From Isoetes taiwanensis (lineage: Eukaryota; Streptophyta; Lycopodiopsida; Isoetales; Isoetaceae): a stretch of DNA of 64,000 nucleotides. Below, piece after piece: positions 46,888 to 60,340 of the stretch. The position numbers and the translations under genes are program-made. The DNA is taken from positions 1,097,962-1,161,961 of the forward strand of contig JAJEKV010000130.1 of the NCBI GenBank assembly GCA_021234155.1, in the 5' to 3' direction. The notes under the pieces are model-generated. The model made no database searches. It saw nothing but the letters and a program-made list of their open reading frames with translations, and was not told where the DNA came from. The first letter of the stretch is position 1; every line of letters begins with the position of its first letter.

Positions 46888-48121
46888 CTAGAGGGCAACC
46901 TTCCGCGTATGAGCGCACTCCTGAGCTTTTTTCTTTTTCATGGCTTTTCTTTATTCTTTTTCTACCTTTTATGGGTTCCATTTTTCCTCTCTTTTTCCTA
47001 ATTCTCTTTCTTTTTCCACTTTTCTCCGCCTTTCCCTCACTCTCTTCCCTTTTCCTATGTCCTTTCTCCCCTTCCTCCTCTTTCACCCTTTGCTCACCTC
47101 TTTCTCCTTTTTCTTTTCTTCGTCAAGCTCTCTCTTTAGTGATGGACTTTTTCCTTTCCGCTTTCCATTCCTCGAATTTTTTCCTCTTTTCTATTACCTG
47201 CAAATTTTTATCTTTCCTTCACTTCATTTTTTCCTTCCTTCCTTCCTGGCTTCCTAATATTTTTTTCTTTTTTTCTTTTTTTTTTTATGTGTCTATTTAT
47301 TTTCCACCCTTTCCCCTTCCCCTTCTTTCCATGTCTCGCCTTTTTTTCTCTTTTTCACTTTTCCTTCTCTCTGTTTTTCCTTCCCTTTCTATTTCCTTCC
47401 TTTTGTCTAATGCCTTTTTTCTTTAGGTTCTATTTCTCCCTTTTGGTTCTCCATTTTTCGCTTTCACATTCCCCTTTTCACGCATGCCTCCTTTTTCTCT
47501 TCCTTCTTTTTGTTCTTCCTTTCCATTTTTTTTCTCTATTTCCTCTTCCTAACTTTTTCACTTTTTTCCTTTTTCTGCGCCCTTCCTCTCTCTATTTCCC
47601 TCTTTTTCTCTTTTTCCTATGCTATTTTCCTTCCCTTTTTCGCCTTTTTCCTCTCTTTTTTTTCTCTTTTTTCCACAGTTCTTTCCCTTCCTCATGCTCT
47701 TTTTTCTCCTTCTTTCCTTTCTTTTTGACCTTTCTTTCTCCCACTTCTCTCCCCTTTTCTTTCATGCCATTTCCTCCCCTCACTTCCCCTCGTATTCTTT
47801 CTCGGTGCTCTCCTTTCTCCCTCCTTTGAATTTTTCTTTTTCTCTTTTTCCTTCTTTTCCTACATTTGTCTCTTTCTGATCCTTTTCTCCTTTTCCTCTC
47901 TTTTCCCCTGGGCTTCTTTTGCCCTTTTTATACTGCCTCTTCCTTTTTCCTTTTCCTCTCTTTTTTCTTTTTACTCCTTTTCTCAGAGATCAAAATATGA
48001 CCAATCACGCAGTGAGTAAAGCAAAGAAAATCTCGCCTTGATGCATCTTAGATGATTCTCATGATCCAAATTAGGCCTAGCTGCATTCATAGACTTATGG
48101 CATAACATTATAATATAAAGA
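46888..48121 (-). mobile_element. Purine-core non-autonomous Helitron 2
   Basis: Minus strand: A|TCTTTATATTATAATGTTAT, then GGCCTAATTTGGATCATGAG, ATCATCTAAGATGCATCAAG and GTGATTGGTCATATTTTGAT, aligning with elements 1 and 3. The core (47985-46925) is purine-rich on this strand. The 3' end reads GCGCTCATACGCGGAAGGTT, then GCCCTCTAG (CTAG 46888-46891) and T. The A and T flanks fit Helitron insertion. The end hairpin is only a GCG/CGC stem, weaker than in other copies. Confidence 0.6.
46925..47985. repeat. Polypyrimidine tract (core of Helitron 2)
   Basis: More than 1 kb of T/C-rich sequence on the plus strand, with reversed words such as CATGTCTCGCC, CATGCTC and CATGCCATTTCC. Overlapping Phe/Ser/Leu/Pro-rich frames are low-complexity artefacts. 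Confidence 0.9.
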
Positions 48122-51100
48122 TGGAGTTCCAAATTCTGTTTCTTCACCTATGAACTATCAAAATGCTTGATGAGGCGTAAAACAAGACAAGCGAAAGTAA
48201 ATAATTCAGGTATCCATCCAAATTTTAGTATCATTAAGTGCCTAATAGTACTCCGCCAAACCTGATTTCCGCCATCCGCCACGTCCTAATGCGCCCATCT
48301 TTAGTGCCTCGCGACCCGACGCAGTTCCGTGAATAATGTTGTCTACTCGCTCTTTAAACAGTAGTCATCCGCCGCCCGCGTATTTATAAGTAGATCTCTC
48401 GATTTAGACAATAACATCATACGTCAAATCTATACCTCCTTCCTACTCTGCCTCAGTTCGCATGAAGCCTAATCAATCGCAATGCTGCCATCATCCAACA
48501 TCATAATCCCAAGCGCAATATCGGCGAAATAATAAAACTTTGAGTGAAAAACCTTTTTCTTGGTTTATAGCTATAATCCCGTATTTTCATGTGATAATGA
48601 TTTGTAAGAGATTACGTTAATAAATACCAAATAATACGCGATTCTTTATGCAATCAAAGCTCTTTGCCAAAAATCTCTATCGGTTATTTATTACTTTATA
48701 CTTACGCCGTAAAATTTCTAACCTCTGCACGGCTTCGTGGTATCTAAAGGTCAAAAGAGGTTACAATACCTATATATATCCGTAATTTCTTTTTTGATGG
48801 TGTTTCATTTGCTAATTTTGTATAAAGTTATGCACCTTCTCTTTCTAACTGGGAATAGCGAATGTATAAGTGAAAGATCCCAAGATTGCATAAGAATGGG
48901 CCATGGTGCTATGTTTATGAATGAAATGGCTAAATAATTCCAAATCTTCATCTCGAATATCGGTGCTCTCTATAAATGATGATATATCATAACCCAAAGA
49001 TGAGAATTCTCAAAAGACCTTCCAATGAAAGAGTCAATCAAAATGCACATATCCTAACACGAGAAATATAGATAGTACTCTCTCGGCGGCTAATTCTTCT
49101 AGGAAATGGCGCGGCGTAGACAAAGAATGATTGCGCTGAACCTTACATCGTCGCGATTATAAAACCTCTGGTATCTGTGAATAAATGATATCTGCAAGTT
49201 AACTATATCTACACAATTCTATGGAGCAAACAATCTCGCAGAAGAGATGAGCATGGTAGACCATACACCAAAACAACAACTATGCGTATTGTATGGTATG
49301 TCACTATTTCAGCAGCGATTGATTTGCACCAGAGCGAAGAGTTTCCGCTGTTTGTTTAGTACACAACTGGCTGTTAGCGAGCCTAGTGATGGGGGAAATG
49401 ATCGCCGTACTGGATGCTGATGAGACTTCAAAGGCTGGGAGGTTATGATGGGCAGCGTATCACGCATAAGATAAGTAATTGTAGTGAATGACAGTCAAAA
49501 AGTCAAGGTGAGAGGCAGAGAGAAAGAAGAGTGGAAATGTTTGGGTGACTTAATGCCAGCTTGCTGCTACTGTCACCGGAGGAAGGTGGCATTTGCAAGT
49601 ATAATCTAGTGTTAGTTTATAAATTCATAGGTTAGAAATTGCTGCGATTCTATTTTATCCAAAATTTCTAAATAAAGGTATACATGGATTTGGGGTAGCA
49701 ATAGCTTCGAATAATTCATTAATTCAATGCCTAAACGATGAAGGAGAAGCTGCCAAAAGTTGGTAGACATGCACGTCAGAGTTCCTGATGCATCGCTTTT
49801 CACTATCATGCCCCTCGAGTCAGCTATCTTCTCATTGTCTAGCATCATCACGCACGCAGCTGTTTTCCCTGGTAAATCTTCTATGCTGTAGTTTTACCCC
49901 GTAGAATGACAACAGCTCTATTTACGGTCCTATGACTTGGTCTGTGACGCTAAAAAATCTATTCTATTCTATCTCATTTGTTAAACCATGTGGATCGGCG
50001 GCAGAGCATGATGAGAGGCTCGTGATGTACATCGGGCCAGGATGCATAATTATTTAACTATAGGTTTGTTAATCACTAGGTTCTGTTGAGGCAGCCACCA
50101 TTTCACCCTTGATTTCCTGAGCGCATCAATACCGGATAAGGAATTCATAAATCCAAATGATGACGTTCACCCAATAAATCGGACATTGACTGTTTAAATA
50201 GGCCGCGGCCGGATAAAACTTTACTTATCCCATGAGGAGGATTCAATTTACGCTTCCGGAACAAGTAATACTAAATAACTTAGTCTTTAAACCATCTGAT
50301 TTCGTGACCTCTTTCCTTTAAAGGACCCACAAAGTTTTGTGAAGTATCGAGATATATAGCTGGTCACAATTATTAATCTCTAAATCTATGTATATCGCTG
50401 GCTCACTGCGGACCTTGCCCTAACTGGGCAGCACATCCGTAGTGTTTCTCTGTTTATTTCGACTCGTTTTGGGAGCGGTCCTAAATAGGAACGCCACCTA
50501 CTGTACTTATTGCTAGTTGATGCCGCCAGCCGCATTGTGATGACAAGAAAAGAGAACCGGCATTCTGGGATGCATGCCTTCATTTTCATCAACCATCAAT
50601 TTTGAGTTCCTTTCTATTCTATCGACCACCCAGTAAGTTACTAATCTGATCCTAATGGGGCTGAGCGCATCCGTGTAATGCCTCTTTTATGTAGATTCAC
50701 CGAGGTTTATTATTTCAACTTCGCATCAACCGCGTTTTTCAATCAGCGTCTATAATCGATTTCCTTTCGCCAGATTTTGCCTGAGAAACCTCTTCATGTT
50801 TCCTCTTTCATTGATCAAAATTCACCTCTATAGATAGATCCAATCCCGCATACACAAAGTCTCCAAGCTATCGCCTATTTTGTTTTTCTTCAGCATGCCC
50901 TTCTAAAAGTATAAGTTCTTAGCTTTGATGCGCTAAAACTGATGTGAGCTAAGAGGCCACAGGAACCTTCGTGAAAGTGAGAGGTTTTAGGTTTCTTCCC
51001 CACTATAGAGGTCATATCTCTTTACCTAACCCATACTTACAAACAAAGTCCAAAATTCTCCGATACACCGCTTGCAACCAAGGAATAGGTATAGGAGGTG

Positions 51101-54100
51101 CCCTTCTACCTCCAATTCCTTCCAACGCCTCTATTGCAGGTTAACACGTACTTTACCCTGATAGTTTCAATTTGCCCTCTTTAATTAGGCTCCACTCTGC
51201 CTTGACAACGCACCCAAGAACTCTGTAAAGTTATTTCAAAATGCATACCACCATAAGTACATTCTAGTCCAAATTAATGCCACCAGAGGACATGGTCCAT
51301 TAGAGTGGCTTTTTGTGGTCTACTGAATGGTCGGGGTCTATTATGGCCAAAATTCATCATTAACTTAAAAATCTTATAGTAACTCTTCCCATCGGTCACC
51401 GTAAAACGACTCTGTGGGCGTAGCATCAACCGTAGCCAAACTTTAAAATTTGGCACGTTATTCTAAAATAGATTGTGTTGAAATTATTGTATTTCTTGAG
51501 TTTAGATTACTAAAATGCCCTTATGGAGTTTCAACATATGCACTGGTAATACACAAACCTCAGGCATTTAGTTTTCCTGTGCCACAGACCCATCCAATAA
51601 AAGTTTTAAAGTTTAATTTGTGGTCAAGTGCTACCCCAGATATTTCCTCGGCTTAGCCGCGGGACGGTCCGTGAGACTTCGCCGCACTTTTTGAGTTCTT
51701 AGTGTTTTAATCGTGCCGGGGTCCTTTCTGATAATATTTTATTTTTTTCTATTCTTTCTTACGATTTGTGTAGATCCTATGTCCAAAGCACCGGCCTGAG
51801 GAATTTTTTCTATTCCCAGCCATGTGCTGACCCAGAGGTGACTTCCATTGCGTGTATGAAGCATGACGCTGGCGATTTCTCATGATCCTGTTTACCTCCC
51901 TTTGATAAAGATCGTACCGTCTACCATATCCAAACTGTACCAGCAGCTTCGTCGTAGACGTTTTCCTACCTGTGTAAATATATTAGTCGCCTAGGTCATA
52001 TATCCGCTAGTTGAAATCCCCCCATCCAAACTCTTTTTATTTATAAGCCTCCAATGATCCGCTCTAATACATCTAAGTATCCCCAGAAAGTGAAGAGGCA
52101 ATGCATAGTGTCTTGCCGCCTCTTTCTCCTATGGGCTCCTAACGGAAGGCAATAATGTTAGAATACCAACAACAAATACATCTAACTACTACATGGCAGT
52201 ACACCTGTATATCCATAGATACAGTCATGATGCCAAATTATGCTATAAAACACATGGGAGTCTATAATGCTCAAACTTTATATGTAGTGACTGAGTGGTT
52301 GGGCCATAAGATAGAGTAGACTGTGAGATTAAATAAATTAAGGGCTAAGCAGGTATTAAATGGCTAGGTTGACTTACCTCCATCCGCCTTCTCGGTATAC
52401 TCTTTGCAAAGTGACGGGCTGGAATCTGCTCCCGCGGATCTATAGTCCGCTTTCGCAGGACGTAATCCTATGGCGCATCACCTTATTGGGACTACTAAAG
52501 CCAAAATTCCTCGCCTGATGAGCGAAGGCCAGTTCCCCTTCCCGAAACGCAGTAGCCCTACGTGGGCTGCTTAAAGACCGCGCGCCATACATGATCCATA
52601 TGATATGTCGGCGGCCCTGCACGGGAGCCCAACATTTATTGATAACATTGCATTACATGACTGCTAAGTGTCATCCAGTATGTTCCAAGCCTTGGCGCAT
52701 ATCAAAGAGAGTTTCAAAATAAACCTTGATCTTTATCTGCAGTGCCGCGCCGTTACCTACAAACAGAAGGACAACCCTGAGACGTGAGCACCTCCGCCAC
52801 CACAACCCAGGAAAATCGCTTTATCCACTTTTTCGGGAAAGCCCGAAGTCTTCCAGATTATATCACTGATGACCTTATTTGGCGTTATGCCCAGAAAGCA
52901 TAGAGTCTAAGTTGATCCACAACGGATCCGCCTTGCTGATGATGTTCTATTCTTATTCTTCCGGCGTATCAATCTCATGTCTCAACTGTCTTGCCAATAG
53001 CATTCATATCGATTTTGATAGAAGGATAAATCTAAGATTCGCAACCTGCATCTCACCATACTGATCAAATGTCCGGGCATTGTGAGAATGTGGAACTCCA
53101 AAGTAGCGCCAGAGAAAGGACAGAGTATATGTGCAAACAATGGTAAACTTATGATTGTGCTTATTAAAATAGCTTCCATAAATGGCATCCAGCCACACAT
53201 CAAATAATGAATAAGACTTATTTACTTACTAATAAAGTTACCGCTAGCCAAAAGTTGTTAGGATTTTCACCCAAACGCAAGGATATGTGTATTGAAGCCG
53301 CCACAAAGATACCTTGCAGAGAATAGGCAAGATGAAAAATAGGCTCTCCGTCTCTTCATGGTCCGAGCAGGATTCTAACTCCTGAGATTTCTAGGCTGAA
53401 TCTCCACGCAGGAACCGCATACAACCTTGTCTTCTAAATACATTTAACATCAAGAACATTACTGCATCTAACACATGCAATCTACGTCTCGTAAAACATC
53501 ACGCAAATTTTAAGGCAATGAACAACATCGTAGCCATTTCAAAAGACGGACTACAAAGAGATAGTTATTGGGTTGATTTATAAATAAACAAAACATGTAT
53601 CAGTAGAAAGAACAAGATAATAAACGAATAATCCATAATATCTTGGCCATGTCCCCAAAGTAATATCACATATCAAAGTAAATATTATGAGCTTCTAAAA
53701 GTTCTAAGCAATGCTTACTTTATCCAACATCAGCTTTAAGCTTGGCAATAATCTCAAATCCCATCTAGTTTTACTTCTTTTCCTACTACTCTTTAAGTAA
53801 AATCAAGTGATCTATAATTCCTTCAAAATATATGATGTAGAATATATCTCAATCACTTAAGCGAATTTTACGTACGATTATTTGATGATAAGAACTTAGA
53901 AGATGAATATCCTTGCAGCTTGTGGGCCCATCGAAACCTCAAGCACGTATATGTATATAAAATGCCGCCACAGCTTGGCAGATTCTTCTAATTCAAAAAA
54001 TAAAAACATTGAGGTTCATCCAAACTATCTTGAGGGCTAGTGTAAAACAATTTGGCTTCCAAATTCTACCTCGCATTGTACATCCGGCACGATCTTATTT

Positions 54101-55585
54101 GTTTAAATTCGTCCAGTTGGTCTTCCTCGGCTTTTACCCATACTAATTCCATCTCTCTGGAGCATGTACCCAGACTTAATGAATCCAAATTCGCCCTACC
54201 GCGAAGCACTACCGCAGACGTGTCCCATTTGAACGCTCGGCATTAAGCAATTAATTTAAAAACAGACCAAAATGCCACTACTTAAAAACAGAGGATCAAA
54301 AGCTCCTTTACATCCTCGCTTTAAAAAGATCATGAAAGCAATGCAAAAGAGGAAAACATCTGGTGAGATTTCCTACGGTTGGTATCATGGATCTTGCGAG
54401 CATGCTACAAAATATTAAATATTGTACAGAGCAGCCACTCTAGAAGTTTTGGATATTAGGTAATTATCTCCCATTGTCTAAGACTGCCCAATTACCGCAG
54501 ATCTTTACGATATTTACGCATCGGGCAGACTTCCATTCTGTGCTGCACGAACGAAGCGCTTTTGCAGAATGTATTATACAGTTAGTTTTTGATATCGTGG
54601 CCCTCTCCGCTGCTGAGATTGAGTGGCTAGCCGGTGCCTCCCACGAGGTCGTGATAAATACTCCAAGGTCCCGCTGGTTCGCTTCCAAATTCAGGGTTGC
54701 TACCGTAAAACTACCAGCCAGAGGTTGTTTGTTTGTAAAGAATTTTCAGATGTATGCAGTTAAGAAAAATTGATCACGTACAACGAATGAGAGAATGTGT
54801 CCTCAATAGACAATACCTCATGGCTATAGCTATGCTATTGGTGTTCGAAAGAAACCGAGGAGGTAGCCGCTTCAATAAAAATCTCTACTCAAACAGCATA
54901 CGCAAAGATGATCAAACTGGATATCAGAGACACCCAGTTTTCCTCCATTCGACCCTTTGTTCAAATCTAAGAGCATTGTGAAAGGATCTCGGTACCCAAA
55001 CGCCATTATTACAAATTAGATTTTATCAAACGAAGCTAGCCGTATCCATAAGATTGTTGTTGTAAATAACGCCTCCACTTCTCCATTCGCGAAGATCTGC
55101 ACCGGTGAAAGTGTGATGATAGTGCCGAGCAGTTATGTACCCGTGATTTTTCCTGGTTAAAAATCTTTTAATTCCAAATGACGCAAAAACTGAGCGACAT
55201 AGATAGAATATCCACTTGCCAGTAAGAAAGGCAGTTATCTTTCTATAACCGCCGTAATTCTTTGCTGGCGCGCAGAAACCGTCGCAGAAATCGGCAAACC
55301 ACTACAACAAAAGAAGATCAAAAGCACAAGAAAATATTAGAAAAAAAATGGACTAAAACGCACGACCTCCAAAACACAATCCATTATCTAAAATAGTCCC
55401 CGCGAGGAAGAGGTACCGATGCCCGCGGGCGCTCCGTAATAAAGTCCAAAGCCTACCATTTTGGGTAAGAAGAGGAAAGGTCTCATTGAAAGTGGCTTAG
55501 TAGAGTTTCGGCATGAAATGTACATTAGCATTTATTATGTTCCTCATTATAATGAGGTTGCGATTCTAATGCAAATGAAGATAAT
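48122..55585. other. AT-rich intergenic, no gene seen
   Basis: About 7.5 kb without a recognisable gene. The frames are short and of random-looking composition. Confidence 0.5.
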
Positions 55586-57421
55586 TCATAATATAAATGT
55601 TACAGGCTGTAAGCGCAGTTTCAGTGAATGAAACCTTAATTTGAATGGGTCGGCATCATCTGATTCATCCGTAGCGTTTGATTGACAGTAGACGCACTAC
55701 CAACAATCGCGATTGGTCACGCTCTCATCTCTGCTGGAAAGCGCAAATGAAAAGGAGAAAGTGCCGAAGCGTGGTGAGAGAAATTTAGCGCACAGAAAAG
55801 GAAAAGGAAAGCATGGAATCATCCATATGTAGGCAGTAAATGGCAAAGCAAACAGAAAAGGGGTTTAAGAGAGAATCGAAGGGGCAAAAAGGCATGGGGA
55901 AAAGGTGGAAAAGTAAAATAGTAAGGAAAAGGGTGGGGATAAGATGAACAGTAAAGGTACAAAACAAAAGGCAGTGAACCCGGGGAAGTAAGGGTACAGG
56001 AAGGAGTGAAGAGATATGGAAAAGGTAAAATGGAAAGGGCATGAAAAGTAAGGAAAGATAGTATAAGAAAAGGAGGAAAATGAAGTGAGAAAAAGCACGG
56101 CGCGGAGGAGAAAAGCATGGCGCTGAAGCGATAATGCAGCATGTACAGTGCCATTTCATATGGCATGAAGGACAAATGCAGACAGGAAGGGAGAAAAGAT
56201 AGCGTAAGGGAAACGATCAAGGAAAACGCAGCGCCGGCACCGGAGGAAAGCAGCGACGCTATTGGGGAGGGGAAAAGTTAGTAAGGCAAAATAGTAAGGG
56301 AAAGGTAGAGAAGAAAGAAAAAGAAGGGGAAAGGGGAAGGTGGAACCCAGGTAAAGGTCAAGAAAGAGTAAAACCAGAAAAGAAGGAAGGGCATGAGCAG
56401 TGCCGAAGAGGAAAAACGTAAGAAAAGCAAGGGAAAAGTAGTAAGGGGCAAGAGAGAAAGGGTGGGGAAATGAGGAAAATGGGTAGACAGGAATTAAGAG
56501 AATAAAACAAATGCGCAAAAAGGCGCATGGAAAAGGGAAAAGGAAAAGGAAAGGAAGGGAGGCGTGAACAGGAAAGGATCGGCAGTACGATAAAACGGGA
56601 AAGAAAAAATCTATCAAGAAGTAAAGGAAACGTGGAAAGGCGTGGAAAGGGAAAAGGGAAGCAGGGATGGATGGAGGGAGAAGGTGCCATTACGAGGAAA
56701 GGAAAAGAGAAAAGAAAAGGAAGGGCTGGTGCCAGCGAAAATTGCACGAAGAGTGGTGTATAGGGAAGTAAGGAGGTACGAATTTAGAAAGGTTAGGAAA
56801 GAATAGTGGGAAGGCATGTGGAAAGGGAAGAAAAGAAAAATGGAAAGAGGGTATGAGAGAGAGAATGGAAAAAGAAATGAGGAAAAAGAGAAAGGGAAGG
56901 AGAAAGGGAATACGGAAAGGGAAAGAGGGAAAGGACGAGGAGATGGAAAAGAGAAGGTAAAAAGGCATGGAAAACGGGAGGAGAAAAGAAATGGAAGGGC
57001 AAGGCACACAAAAAGGAGGAACAGAGGGAAATAGAGGGCGGCGCATGTGGGAAGAGATATGGAAAGCCGCTGCTGAAAAGAGTAAAAGGTTGAAAATATT
57101 ACGGAAAAGGTGGGGAAAAGAGGAAGGTATAAAAGAGAAAGGGAAGGGAAGGCTGGCAAAGAAAAAAGAGAAGAGGGTAAGGCGTGAGAAGGAGCAGTGC
57201 AAGGGAAGGGAAAAGGGGTTATTTGAACAGTGGAAGGGGGAAATGGTGCCGACAAGCACGCTGTCACGCATATATTTGCGCAGCAGCGCAGAGAAAATAA
57301 GGAAAATGAACACGGGATAGAGCGTGGAAAAGTGGAAATGGGATGTGGGGTTTTCCACCGCAGCATCCCAGCATTGCCGTGCTCAATCCGGCGCCCGCCA
57401 ACGTTGGCACCACATTACTAG
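55586..57421 (+). mobile_element. Purine-core non-autonomous Helitron 3
   Basis: The 5' end TCATAATATAAATGTTACAG is followed by GAAACCTTAATTTGAATGGG, ATCATCTGATTCATCCG and GCGATTGGTCACGCTCTCAT, parallel to elements 1 and 2. The core 55745-57335 is purine-rich on the plus strand. The 3' end has a perfect GCCAACGTTGGC palindrome (57397-57408), ACCACATTA, then CTAG (57418-57421). The left flank is T and the right flank C instead of A and T, and the core has more non-purine bases, so this copy looks older. Confidence 0.6.
55745..57335 (+). repeat. Polypurine tract (core of Helitron 3)
   Basis: GGAAAAGG-type sequence with words such as GGCATGGGGAAAAGG (~55891), GGGCATGAAAAG (~56038), CGCATGGAAAAGGG (~56524) and GGCATGGAAAACGG (~56965). 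Minus-strand frames up to 250 codons over it are artefacts. Confidence 0.9.
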
Positions 57422-60340
57422 CAGGCAATAATGTCATTTGAATGAGTCTGGCGATAGTCCCATCAAAATGACCAACCACGATACTAAAGTATATTTAAAT
57501 AGATATTATGTTCATCAATTGACTGTGCTTGTAAAGTAGGTTATATTTAGAAGCACTTTTCGCAGCGCAAAGAATAGACATTCGGTACTACCCCCAGCTT
57601 CCATTGTAGTCCGTGAGCACCCTGAATAAGCTTTGATCGTGGAGTAATTTAATGCGGTAAGTATATTATCTTGAGCACATGTATGTGCCTGAATATAGAT
57701 CTAATGCCACCGGCATGAGCCTCGCAAGAAGAGACCCATTTTCATTTTCTTTTGCATCTTTGCCATTATGTGTATTTCAAGTTACTCATATGCATGCTGC
57801 AAAGGTTTGTATAGATGTTCACCTATTCGCTTTAATATTAATATTTCATCCGCCTAACAAGAATTGAGGTATGTCGCCGGTATGTCTCCAAACGTGAGGC
57901 AAATTTAAATGTTTGACTTTCATTTTTCCTTCTTGTTGTGCGCACGCGAAAAGCCATTTGTTCCTTTTATAAAATAGATACGCCATCTGTGAATTATGGG
58001 CATTTATGTGAGGTTTTTGTGATTTATACGCATGGTTTATATAGATTTCATAATGATAATGAGTAAGTATACTAATCAAAGAGACGCAGGAGTGCACTAA
58101 ATTTTTTGCACATGCAATTGTAAATTGTTTCATGCTTAATGAGTTATGACCGGTGGCTTGCAAGAAAGCCCTGAATCCAAAAAGATCCGGCAAGCAGCCC
58201 TTTTTCTCATGAATTTGAAGACAAAATTTACCTGGGCAAGAATGGTAGAATCAGATTTATGGCTCCATAACCCGCTCCCTGCTATAACTTTAGCCCCCTT
58301 GCATGAGCCTCTTTCGCGGCTATGGCAATCGATATTGTTATTGTAAGAGTTTCTATTGAACTCGCTTCTTGGGAGAGGATAAAATGCCATTTCATCATCT
58401 TCGCCGCATCGAGTATAATGCATGAAGAATCCTCTTTAACCGGACGATTTCAAAGCAAAACAGCCCACAAAGATTTTTGCGCTTCAGCGCAGACAAGTGA
58501 GCGGAGAGCAGCAGTAGACGCAGAGGATTTCATAATAAATAGTTTGCGGTTTCTTGAAAAGCATCTTAAGGAAACTTTATCATATTGCAAGTTTAATTGA
58601 TCGAGGATGAGACAGTATCTAGATTTATTCCGAATCAGATTCGTTTGCCAGGCTCTCTCCCCAGCTGCAGGACGTAATGTGAGGTCTATCCAACGATGCA
58701 TATGGCAAAAATATTAGGGCCAATGTCCTCTTTTTTCTGGCTTATAGAGTCGAGCTGACATGCATTTAAAACAGATATGGTGTCTACTGTCATGATCTTA
58801 AGACAGCCAAAATAGTTATTAGAGACGATTTACTATGCAAATTTCATGTAAAGAAAGATACGGTGCTCTGGATAATTTTGGCAAAACAAGGCGAATGATT
58901 TGATTCGATCCTCGAGACGATACATGACCTGAGTATAAGAAAACTTGCCAGGCCTCGACCTTCCATGGTATCAGTTGTCTGTTTTACTGTGAATGAGGAT
59001 TTCCTATAATAAAACAAATATAGTTTTTGAAAAGATCTAAGGAAATCCTATTATATAGCCCCCTGTGGACTACTATTGGGTAAGTTCTGACTTGACTGGC
59101 TGATGAGATGTATAAGTATTTATTTAGAGCAAAATGTTGAATTCCGCTGAAGTCCTTAACAGCTTATTTCTTCTTTTGGGGCCTAATTTTCTTTCCAGAT
59201 TTATTTACAAAATATATACTGCTGTGAAAGAAACCGTAAGTGACAGAGCAAGCCTCAAAAGACTATGAGAAGATCCCAAACACTAGGGCTTCGATACGCG
59301 ATCTGCACGCTTCTATCATATGGCAGTAGATCCTTTTTATTTTTCTCCTTTCCGATTATCCGCTTAAAGCTTTAATCTATCCATGAAAGCCACCTTCCAT
59401 CCGCCATGCTATGTCGCTATTCACATCTGGAGGCTACCATCATTTTATCATATGACCTCGCTGTAAATATATCAACAGATCTAGGTGCGATGAGACAAAT
59501 TTATCCTCAGATTAACAAGAAATTCCTTGATGCCAAACGTACGGTTTAAAATTCCCCAAATAAATGCTTCTTTATAAAAGCACATAATTATATTACATTA
59601 TACCTATGTTTTATTCTTATATACCCTTTTTTCTTAATGCTGGTTACTACATAAATACATATTGCTACATGTTTTAAATTGTCTTTTTATATTCTCACGC
59701 TCTGTTTTGTTTTAGTCCAAGGGCCAAAGTGTTTTAGTATAATAACGCCAACATATTCACTACTGATAATAAATATAAACTTACTGGATCCAAATACATT
59801 TAAATTAGTGCAATCCTCTTAAACTCCCTTTTGGTTCTGGGCGTATATTCTACATCGGGTAAGGGGATGAGGGTTACCGTAGAGCTCCTCTATAATTCAG
59901 GGCTTCCCTGCACGCACGCAAATCAACACCCATACAGTATTCCGCCGAAACTATATATATTTTAATCATTATACAAGATAGCAAATCTTGCACCTGCACA
60001 CCCACAAACGAGAACTTTACGCACGCGTGTAGTGATTTCCGAAAAGAACAAGCGCCAATACGCCAACCTGCACCGCATGCCCCAGAGTCACCGCAAGTAA
60101 TATGCAATCTAAACCAAAGGGGTTTAAGCGGGATTTAACTTAAATGTGTTGATCCAATGGTTATATTTATTAATGTCAATGGTAGTGTTTGTGTGTTATG
60201 GGTTTTATAAGGGGATTTGGTGGCCGATTTTGTATGCTGTTACCGCGCATCTAGAGCGCGACTGGGGAGTTTACTTCCTAATTTCTATATTTGTGGCTGG
60301 TTTAGGACTTGCGTTTGCGCTTATCAGTATATAAGTATTT
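57422..60340. other. AT-rich intergenic, no gene seen
   Basis: No recognisable gene. A 62-codon hydrophobic frame at 60146-60334 (two possible membrane spans) is within chance expectation. Confidence 0.45.

Noticed and set aside
56614-57366. 250- and 222-codon minus-strand frames, and similar frames over the other tracts (32.3-33.5, 39.9-40.2, 46.9-47.9 kb)
   Set aside because: Low-complexity Phe/Ser/Pro or Lys/Glu/Gly translations of purine tracts, open in several frames because such DNA rarely forms stops.
60146-60334. 62-codon hydrophobic frame
   Set aside because: Looks like two membrane spans, but its length is within chance and no context supports a gene.
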